Shown here: piece after piece, positions 57,793 through 64,000 of the stretch
How the letters are laid out: every line of letters begins with the position of its first letter
Numbering within the stretch: the first letter of the stretch is position 1
Assembly (NCBI RefSeq): GCF_935822925.1
Contig: NZ_CAKXZS010000011.1
Coordinates: forward strand, 276,298 to 340,297
Source: Mesorhizobium ventifaucium
Lineage (GTDB): Bacteria > Pseudomonadota > Alphaproteobacteria > Rhizobiales > Rhizobiaceae
DNA length: 64,000 nt
Direction: 5' to 3'
Translations under genes and position numbers: made by a program
Notes under the pieces: model-generated
What the model saw: only the letters and a program-made list of their open reading frames with translations
Databases searched by the model: none
Told to the model about the DNA's origin: nothing

Positions 57793-58272
57793 TCAGCGCA
57801 GTTCTACGGGAACGACTGTCGTCTCCTTGATCTCCTCCATGACAAAAGAGGCCGAAACATCCGACAGCGCCACCTTGGCGATCAGCCGCTGATAGAGTCG
57901 GTCATAGGCCTTGACGTCGGCGACTCGGGCGCGCAGCACATAATCGAGGTCGCCGGACATGCGGTAGACGCCGGTGATCTCGGGAAGACCGGTCACCGCC
58001 ACCCGGAATTTCTGCAGCCAGTCCGGATCGTGATTGGAGGTCCGGATCAGGACGAACACCGAAAGGCCGAGGCCGAGCTTGTCGGCATCGACCAGCGCCA
58101 CCCGGCCGGTAATGACAGCGTCTTCTTCCAGCCGCTTGACCCGGCGCCAGCAGGCGTTGCGCGACAGCGACACCCTTTGCGACAATTGATCGACCGACAA
58201 TGTGCCGTCGCGTTGCAATTCGGCCAGCAATCTTCGGTCGATCTCATCGATTTCCAGAGTCATGTGGGACAT
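57793..58272 (-). CDS. Lrp/AsnC family transcriptional regulator
   Basis: 159 aa from ATG 58272, or 156 aa from ATG 58263 (MTLEIDEIDRRLLAEL). N-terminal helix-turn-helix: QRDGTLSVDQLSQRVSLSRN with ACWRRVKRLEEDAVI. C-terminal RAM domain with GLPEITGVYRMSGDLDYVLR. It responds to an amino acid or similar effector. Divergent from the DUF6356 gene across 107 bp. A palindrome overlaps its own start, suggesting autoregulation. Confidence 0.9.
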   Translation of the reverse strand: MSHMTLEIDEIDRRLLAELQRDGTLSVDQLSQRVSLSRNACWRRVKRLEEDAVITGRVALVDADKLGLGLSVFVLIRTSNHDPDWLQKFRVAVTGLPEITGVYRMSGDLDYVLRARVADVKAYDRLYQRLIAKVALSDVSASFVMEEIKETTVVPVELR

Positions 58273-58280
58273 TTGTCCCA
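58265..58280. promoter_or_regulatory. Palindrome at the Lrp-type regulator start
   Basis: TGGGACATTTGTCCCA, a perfect 7-bp dyad with a 2-bp centre, overlaps the first start codons of the regulator. It is a candidate autoregulatory operator; a TTTGGGAT half-site lies nearby at about 58306. Confidence 0.45.
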
Positions 58281-58379
58281 AAAATTGGCCAAACACAAGG
58301 ATGATTTGGGATCGATGAACCGAAAGCTCGTGCCAGAATACTCGGCATCGGGGGCTTATCCAGGCAGGAGGGATTCACC

Positions 58380-58634
58380 ATGACGACACGGCTTGCAAGG
58401 CTCTTTACCTCTCACCCGGCCAAGGTGGGCGAGACCTATTTCAGCCATATGGCCTTCGCGGCGTGGTTCTGCTCGCGTCTGTTCATGGCAGCGTTCGCCG
58501 CACTCATTCACGCTTTCTTGCCGTTTTTGTTTGAGACTACGGCCAGCCGAATCGTTCGCGAGCTCTATGAACGCACGCACAACAGAGGCACACACGCAAT
58601 CAAGGAGCCTGCGGCTCTCATGGATCGCGCCTGA
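58380..58634 (+). CDS. Small membrane-associated protein, DUF6356 type (84 aa)
   Basis: AGGAGGG sits 7 nt upstream of the ATG. The sequence SHPAKVGETYFSHMAFAAWF is followed by a hydrophobic segment MAAFAALIHAFLPFLF and ETTASRIVRELYERTHNRG. This matches a small alphaproteobacterial family without known function. It precedes the glutamine amidotransferase gene by 14 nt and is divergent from the Lrp regulator, so the two rightward genes may form its target operon. Confidence 0.78.
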   Translation: MTTRLARLFTSHPAKVGETYFSHMAFAAWFCSRLFMAAFAALIHAFLPFLFETTASRIVRELYERTHNRGTHAIKEPAALMDRA

Positions 58635-58648
58635 GGGAAGATTAAACG

Positions 58649-59449
58649 ATGTGCCGGTGGGCGGCCTATCTTGGCGAAGCGGTTTTCCTCGAGGACATCG
58701 TCACGGCGCCCTGCCATTCGCTGATCGCCCAGAGTCATTGCGCCCAGGAAGCCAAGTCGCCGACCAATGGCGATGGCTTTGGCCTCGCCTGGTACGGCGA
58801 CCGACCCGAACCGGGTCTCTATCGCGACATCCTGCCGGCCTGGTCCGATCCCAATCTGAAGAGCCTGTGCCGGCAGATCAGGTCCAGCCTGTTCCTTGCC
58901 CATGTGCGCGCCTCGACCGGCGGCGCCACCAGCCGCATGAACTGTCATCCCTTCACTGCCGGCCGCTGGTCGTTCATGCACAACGGCCAGATCGGCGGCT
59001 TCGAAAGAATCCGCCGCGCGCTCGAAAATTCGCTCTCCGACGCGGGCTTCGATCGGCGCGAGGGCACCACCGATTCCGAACTTTTCTTTCTCCTGATGAT
59101 CGACGAGGGTCTGGCGGGCGATCCGCAAGGCGCGGTGTCGCGCGCTACGGCGCGGGTGATCGATGCCTCGCGCCGCGCCGGCTTCGAACCGGCGCTGAGA
59201 CTTACCGCCGCCTTGTCGGACGGCGAATCGCTCCATGCGGTGCGCTATGCGACCGATGCCCACGCGCCGACGCTCTACACCTCCGTCTTCCGCAATGGCG
59301 GCGGACGATGCCTAATGTCGGAGCCTTTCGACCGTGATGGCGGCGACTGGCAGCCGATCCCGCCCTCTAGCTTCGTCACGATCACCAGAGACGGCATGAC
59401 CATTCGTCCGTTTGCTCCTGAAATCGCAAAGCTGGCGCTGGCTGTTTAG
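58649..59449 (+). CDS. Class II glutamine amidotransferase (YafJ-like)
   Basis: 266 aa. After Met removal the N-terminal cysteine (MCRWAAYLG) is the Ntn nucleophile. NGDGFGLAWYG, LAHVRASTGG, NCHPFTAGRWSFMHNGQIGGF and GTTDSELFFLLM complete the glutaminase site. There is no synthetase domain, so the acceptor reaction is unknown; relatives act near ergothioneine (EgtC) and in nucleotide or peptide metabolism. Cytoplasmic. Likely in one operon with the DUF6356 gene. Confidence 0.88.
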   Translation: MCRWAAYLGEAVFLEDIVTAPCHSLIAQSHCAQEAKSPTNGDGFGLAWYGDRPEPGLYRDILPAWSDPNLKSLCRQIRSSLFLAHVRASTGGATSRMNCHPFTAGRWSFMHNGQIGGFERIRRALENSLSDAGFDRREGTTDSELFFLLMIDEGLAGDPQGAVSRATARVIDASRRAGFEPALRLTAALSDGESLHAVRYATDAHAPTLYTSVFRNGGGRCLMSEPFDRDGGDWQPIPPSSFVTITRDGMTIRPFAPEIAKLALAV

Positions 59450-59618
59450 ATCCCTCGCTATCGCGGCAATATCGCGGGACGGCGCCGACCTCAGCAGACT
59501 CTCGCAGCGCAATTCCGATCAAGCACCGCCGGTCCTCGAATGCTGAACTCGGCTTGAAGACGCGCCGTAGCCCGCCATTTGGTGAGGCTGGCGCCGCTAG
59601 CAAGCCGGAGCATTGGTC

Positions 59619-61013
59619 ATGAACCTCGTGTTTTCCTCCACCAGAGAATTGGCTGCCGCGATCCGCGACCGCAAGATTTCCGCCGTGGAAGCGCTGGACG
59701 CGCATTTGGCTGAGATCGACAGGCATAATGAGGCGGTCAATGCGGTCGTCACGCTCGACAGGGAAGGGGCTCGCGCTCGCGCGAAGAAGGCCGACGAAGC
59801 GCAGGCGCGCGGCGACGCTCTCGGGCCGCTGCACGGCGTGCCGTTCACGCTGAAGGACACCCACGAAACACTGGGGATGAAGACGACGGTCGGCTTCCCG
59901 CCTTTTGCCGACTATGTGGCGAAAAAAGACAGCCCGGTCGTCCTCAGGTTGAAGGCTGCCGGCGGCGTGCTGGTCGGCAAGACTAATGTCGCAACGATGC
60001 TCGGCGACTGGCAGTCGAACAACCCGCTGTTCGGCCGCACCAGTAATCCATGGGATCTCTCGCGCACCGCCGGCGGTTCCAGCGGGGGAGCGGCGGCAGC
60101 ACTTTGCGCGGGCATGACACCATTCGAGATCGGCACCGACATGCAGGATTCGATCCGCCTGCCTGCAGCCTTTTGCGGCGTCTACGGCCTCAAGCCGACC
60201 GAGCATCGCGTCTCCCTGGCTGGCGCCTTTCCCGATCCCGCCGGTGCGCCGCGCAGCGTGCGGCTGATGTCCTGTATCGGTCCTCTGGCCCGCAACGTCG
60301 AAGATCTGGCGCTGATCCTGAGGATCATTGCAGGACCAGATGGCAGCGACACCGACCTTCCCCCGGTGCTGGTCGAGGACATGCCTGAGGTCAATCTCAA
60401 GTCCCTGCGGATCGCTTTCGCGCCGGCCTTTCCGGGTTTTCCAGTGGCCGGCGAGATCAGGGCCGCGGTCGAAAGTCTGGTCGAGCAACTCAAATCTGCG
60501 GGCGCGGCCGTCGAGGAAGCAAGACTGCCGACGCTCGACCTGCATGACGATCTGACGCAAGGCGGCGCGCTGATCGGCATGATGCTGGAGGCTGCGCAGC
60601 CAGAGCCGCCAGAAGAACCGACACCGGTCTCGCGCTGGTTCGAGGCGCTCGCCCGCCGCGACCAGTCAATCCTTGCCTGGGACCGGTTTTTCGAAGGTTG
60701 CGATGTCTTGCTTTGCCCCGTCGCCATGACCACGGCCTTTCCGCATTGCGAGCCGGGAACACCAATCAAGGTCGATGACAGAGAGCAGAGCTACTGGCTG
60801 CTGCCGGCCTATGGCGCAGTGTTCAACTATAGCGGCCACCCTGCACTTTCGCTGCCCTGCGGGCAGGACCGCGACGGGCTGCCCATCGGCCTGCAGCTGG
60901 TCGGCCGTCGCTGGTCGGAATCGCGGCTGCTTGGCATCGGTAGGGCGATAGCGTCGCTGAGCGGCGGTTTTCGCCGCCCGCCGGGCTATCAAGCAAACCG
61001 CGTCAGCCCATAA
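59619..61013 (+). CDS. Amidase (amidase signature family)
   Basis: 464 aa from ATG 59619 with GGAG 10 nt upstream. Ser-cisSer-Lys triad: lysine in FTLKDTHETLG, cis-serine in TAGGSSGGAAAAL, and nucleophile in DMQDSIRLPAAFCGVYGLK. The usual GG before the nucleophile is QD here. KPTEHRVSLAG follows the family. It hydrolyses a carboxamide; substrate unknown. Its 3' end overlaps the convergent oxidoreductase by 25 bp. Confidence 0.9.
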   Translation: MNLVFSSTRELAAAIRDRKISAVEALDAHLAEIDRHNEAVNAVVTLDREGARARAKKADEAQARGDALGPLHGVPFTLKDTHETLGMKTTVGFPPFADYVAKKDSPVVLRLKAAGGVLVGKTNVATMLGDWQSNNPLFGRTSNPWDLSRTAGGSSGGAAAALCAGMTPFEIGTDMQDSIRLPAAFCGVYGLKPTEHRVSLAGAFPDPAGAPRSVRLMSCIGPLARNVEDLALILRIIAGPDGSDTDLPPVLVEDMPEVNLKSLRIAFAPAFPGFPVAGEIRAAVESLVEQLKSAGAAVEEARLPTLDLHDDLTQGGALIGMMLEAAQPEPPEEPTPVSRWFEALARRDQSILAWDRFFEGCDVLLCPVAMTTAFPHCEPGTPIKVDDREQSYWLLPAYGAVFNYSGHPALSLPCGQDRDGLPIGLQLVGRRWSESRLLGIGRAIASLSGGFRRPPGYQANRVSP

Positions 61014-62062
61014 GGCTCAAGCAGCGGATCGCGCGCGTCGTCGAGGATTTCCCGGGCGGCGAACAGGCCGACCGCAGGCGCCAGCGTGATGCCGGAATGC
61101 ATGACCGCGACATAGAGGCCGCTCACGCCTTGAGCCCGTCCGATGATCGGAAAGCCGTCGATCGGCGTCGGCCGATAGCCGACGGTGTGAAAATCCAGTT
61201 CCAGTCGGTCGGCACCGCGCACCATGTTCTTCATCGCCGCAAACAGCTCGCGAGCGGTGGCTTCGGCATCCAGGCCCGGATCGGCGCCGCCGAAATCCGA
61301 ACCGGCGATGATTTGGCCCTCGGCAGTCTGGCGCATATGCAGCCGGTCTCCGATCACCAGGCCGTTGAGCAGCCTTTCGTAGGGGCGTGAGTGGACGATC
61401 AGGCCGGGCGGCGTCTCGATCGGCAGTTTTAGCCCGGCCGTCGCCGCAATTGCCGGAGAGCCGGCGCCGGCCGCGATCACCACCTCGTCGGCAGCGATCC
61501 GGCCGCCTGACGTATCCACGCCGGTAACCCTGCCGTCGGCCCGCACCAACGCGGTCACGGCTGTCCCGGCCACTACGCGCGCGCCGCGCAGCTCGGCGTC
61601 GGCCAGCAGTGCTTGCGTGGTGGCGACCGGCTCGGCGACGCCTTCCCTACGCACATGCAGCGCGAAATCGGGAAGCTCGATCAGGTTTGGCTCTATACGT
61701 GCGGCTCCCACGCGGTCAACGGGCTCGATGCCGTAGCCCCAGCCAGAATGCTCAGCGGCATAGGCCTCAAGCGCGGCCGGCGGCAGGTCCCAGCACAGGC
61801 CGCCGCACCAGGCGAGCGGAATGCCGGGCACGCCATGAGCAAGGCGCGTCCATTCCGCCATCGAACGGGTACGCAGCCGGAAATACGGCTCTGGATTGCC
61901 CCAGCTGGCATTGATCCAGGCAAACGAATTCGGCGTGGCGACGCCGCCGGCGCCGCTGTCGGCAACGATCGTCACCTTCGCGCCAGCCTTCGCCAGATGC
62001 CAGGCGATGGACGCGCCAATGATGCCGGCGCCGACAACAATGACGTGCTTGGCTGCGCTCAT
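60989..62062 (-). CDS. FAD-dependent oxidoreductase (D-amino-acid/glycine oxidase-like)
   Basis: 357 aa from MSAAKHVIVVGAGIIGAS at 62062, AAAGG upstream. Rossmann FAD motif VGAGIIGASIAWHLAKAGAKV, then GGVATPNSFAWINASWG. A later VVIAAGAGSPAIAATAG and the C-terminal HTVGYRPTPIDGFPIIG with a GLYVAVMHSGITLAPAVG block complete a DAO-type enzyme. It likely oxidises an amine or D-amino acid. Longer frames upstream run into prfC on the other strand. Confidence 0.88.
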   Translation of the reverse strand: MSAAKHVIVVGAGIIGASIAWHLAKAGAKVTIVADSGAGGVATPNSFAWINASWGNPEPYFRLRTRSMAEWTRLAHGVPGIPLAWCGGLCWDLPPAALEAYAAEHSGWGYGIEPVDRVGAARIEPNLIELPDFALHVRREGVAEPVATTQALLADAELRGARVVAGTAVTALVRADGRVTGVDTSGGRIAADEVVIAAGAGSPAIAATAGLKLPIETPPGLIVHSRPYERLLNGLVIGDRLHMRQTAEGQIIAGSDFGGADPGLDAEATARELFAAMKNMVRGADRLELDFHTVGYRPTPIDGFPIIGRAQGVSGLYVAVMHSGITLAPAVGLFAAREILDDARDPLLEPYGLTRFA

Positions 62063-62182
62063 GGATGGACCTTTGTCGAACCGCCTCAGTTGATGCCATT
62101 GCGGCGGACCTATCTCAAGACCGGCAACCGCCCAAAATTGTTCGACAGGCTGCAAAAGCGCTGCTAGAAGCCCGCGCACCAC

Positions 62183-63790
62183 ATGGGATTCCATCAATTG
62201 GCTGAAGACATCACGAACGCGGTGGCGCGCCGCCGCACTTTCGCGATCATCGCGCATCCGGACGCCGGCAAGACGACGCTGACCGAAAAGCTGCTTTTGT
62301 TCGGCGGCGCCATCCAGCTTGCCGGCGAGGTCAAGGCCAAGAAAGATCGCATCCAGACCCGGTCGGACTGGATGAAGATCGAGCGCGAGCGCGGCATTTC
62401 GGTCGTCACCTCGGTGATGACCTTCGAGTATGAGGACAATGTCTTCAACCTGCTCGATACGCCCGGTCACGAGGATTTCGCCGACGATACCTATCGCACG
62501 CTGTCGGCAGTCGATGCGGCGGTCATGGTCATCGACGCCGCCAAGGGTATCGAGCCGCGCACGCTAAAACTGTTCGAGGTCTGCCGGCTGCGTGACATCC
62601 CGATCATCACCTTCGTCAACAAGATGGACCGCGAAAGCCGCGACCCGTTCGAGATCCTCGACGAGATCGAGCAGAAGCTGGCGCTGGACACCGCGCCGAT
62701 CACCTGGCCGATCGGCCGCGGCAAGACTTTTTCCGGCACCTATCATCTGGCGCTGAACGCGGTACGCAAGGGCGACGCCGAGAAGGACCGCACGCCGGTC
62801 AACGGTCCCGATTCCAACCGCGTCGCCGGCCTGTTGCCGGAGAACGAGCGCGAGGCTTTCATCGAGGAGCTGGAACTGGCGCGCGAAGCCTGCCGTCCGC
62901 TCGACATCGATTCGTTTCGCGAGGGTCATCTGACGCCGGTCTATTTCGGTTCGGCGCTGCGCAATTACGGCGTGCGCGACCTGATCGAGGCGCTTGGCGC
63001 CTACGGGCCGCCGCCGCGCGCGCAGGAGGCCGACACCCGCAAGGTCGAGGCGACCGAGGATAGGATGACCTCCTTCGTCTTCAAGATCCAGGCCAACATG
63101 GATCCCAACCACCGCGACCGCATCGCCTTCGTCCGCGTCTGCTCGGGCAAGCTCGAGCGCGGCATGAAGGCCAAGCTGGTGCGCACGGGAAAACCGATGA
63201 GCCTGTCGGCGCCGCAATTCTTCTTCGCCCGCACCCGCGTCACCGCCGACGAGGCTTTTGCCGGCGACGTCGTCGGCATCCCCAACCACGGCACGCTGCG
63301 CATCGGCGACACGCTGACCGAGGGCGAGGAGATCCTGTTTCGCGGCGTGCCGAACTTCGCGCCGGAAATCCTGCGCCGCGTCCGTCTCGGCGACGCGATG
63401 AAGGCCAAGAAGCTGAAGGAGGCGCTGCACCAGATGGCCGAGGAAGGCGTCGTGCAACTGTTCTCGCCGGAGGACGGTTCACCGGCGATCGTCGGCGTCG
63501 TCGGCGCGCTGCAGCTCGACGTGCTGAAGGAGCGCCTGAGCATCGAATACACGCTGCCCGTCGATTTCGAGATGTCGCGCTTTTCGGTCTGCCGCTGGAT
63601 ATCGGCCAACGACAAGACCGAGCTGCATCGCTTCATCGACGCGCATCGCGGCGACATCGCCCGCGACCTCGACAACGACCCAGTGTTCCTGGCCCAGCAC
63701 GCCTTTTCGCTCAACTACGAGGCCGAGCGCTGGAAGGCGATCCGCTTCGCCGCGGTCAAGGATTATCAGGTCCGCGACAAGGCGGCTTGA
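62183..63790 (+). CDS. prfC: Peptide chain release factor 3
   Basis: 535 aa. GTPase motifs: IIAHPDAGKTTLTEKLLLFG (G1), RGISVVTSVM (G2), DTPGHEDFADDTYRTLSAVD (G3), FVNKMDRESRDP (G4). C-terminal RF3 blocks: FMSAPQ-type SLSAPQFFFA and VVGVVGALQLDVLKERL. It removes RF1/RF2 from ribosomes after termination. Length matches E. coli RF3 (529). Ribosome site is weak (AGAAG). Confidence 0.95.
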   Translation: MGFHQLAEDITNAVARRRTFAIIAHPDAGKTTLTEKLLLFGGAIQLAGEVKAKKDRIQTRSDWMKIERERGISVVTSVMTFEYEDNVFNLLDTPGHEDFADDTYRTLSAVDAAVMVIDAAKGIEPRTLKLFEVCRLRDIPIITFVNKMDRESRDPFEILDEIEQKLALDTAPITWPIGRGKTFSGTYHLALNAVRKGDAEKDRTPVNGPDSNRVAGLLPENEREAFIEELELAREACRPLDIDSFREGHLTPVYFGSALRNYGVRDLIEALGAYGPPPRAQEADTRKVEATEDRMTSFVFKIQANMDPNHRDRIAFVRVCSGKLERGMKAKLVRTGKPMSLSAPQFFFARTRVTADEAFAGDVVGIPNHGTLRIGDTLTEGEEILFRGVPNFAPEILRRVRLGDAMKAKKLKEALHQMAEEGVVQLFSPEDGSPAIVGVVGALQLDVLKERLSIEYTLPVDFEMSRFSVCRWISANDKTELHRFIDAHRGDIARDLDNDPVFLAQHAFSLNYEAERWKAIRFAAVKDYQVRDKAA

Positions 63791-63829
63791 GCATTGCGGT
63801 ATGCCCGCCAAGATCACTCTCGCGCGTTT

Positions 63830-64000
63830 GCGCTGCCCCTCATCCGCCTGCCGGCACCTTCTCCCCGTATAGTGACGGGGAGAAGGGGGCTGGCCGCAAC
63901 ACCAACGCCCTTCCTGCAACGTGGGTGATTGGCGAAATCTTGTATGAGAGCGCCCCTCTCCCCGTCACTATACGGGGAGAGGATGCCGGCAGGCAGGTAT
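63830..64000. repeat. Mosaic palindromic repeat, copy 5 (right edge, incomplete)
   Basis: It starts GCGCTGCCCCTCATCCGCCTGCC. Hairpins CCTTCTCCCCGT/ACGGGGAGAAGG and CCTCTCCCCGT/ACGGGGAGAGG flank a core GATTGGCGAAATCTTGTATG. It is colinear with the copy at 30467-30652 and runs off the window within its right end. Confidence 0.85.

Overview
The window is high-GC alphaproteobacterial chromosome, most likely Mesorhizobium or a close relative in the Rhizobiales. The basis is a succinoglycan-type exo block in the gene order known from Sinorhizobium, an ActS/ActR (RegB/RegA) redox pair, malic enzyme fused to a phosphotransacetylase domain, glnD-murJ, MmcB, an Irr-type iron box, and dispersed rhizobial palindromic repeats. 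I found no rRNA, tRNA, CRISPR, phage or transposase genes. The organism name is inference from gene content; no database was searched.

Region 1 (1-12185) builds and exports an acidic exopolysaccharide. Leftward run a flippase, a phosphoribosyltransferase-HAD fusion and a glycosyltransferase cut by the window edge. Rightward run exoL-exoA-exoM-exoO-exoN-exoP with short overlaps or gaps. A convergent membrane acyltransferase closes the block. The phosphoribosyltransferase-HAD fusion is the most interesting gene: it has the two activities needed to add ribofuranose to a glycan from PRPP.

Region 2 (12320-25431), all leftward, holds propionyl-CoA synthetase (prpE), a tightly packed 12-gene operon and a PIG-L deacetylase. 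The operon joins a complete ABC sugar/polyol importer to a PEP-driven dihydroxyacetone-type kinase with its own HPr and enzyme I. An uncharacterised 141-aa protein and a 68-aa membrane protein sit inside it. Likely operator repeats and an intercistronic hairpin are visible.

Region 3 (25792-36772) contains hrpB with a palindromic repeat inserted in frame, actS-actR, nhaA, mmcB, a TauE/SafE permease with a problematic start, cueR, an L,D-transpeptidase lipoprotein, an nfuA scaffold gene under an Irr-type box, and a universal stress protein.

Region 4 (36861-49981) contains trpS, murJ and glnD (leftward), the copper-efflux ATPase copA behind a MerR-type 19-bp-spacer promoter, a DUF305 protein, an aldo/keto reductase, and mutS.

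Region 5 (50122-64000) contains maeB, a PfkB kinase, an EI24/CysZ-like membrane protein, a trans-3-hydroxyproline dehydratase paired with a PEP-mutase/isocitrate-lyase family enzyme, a HAD phosphatase with dut, an Lrp regulator divergent from a small DUF6356 protein and a class II glutamine amidotransferase, an amidase, an FAD amino-acid-oxidase-like protein, and prfC.

Six intergenic palindromic elements plus the copy inside hrpB form a mosaic repeat family. Their ends and cores are shared, in both orientations.
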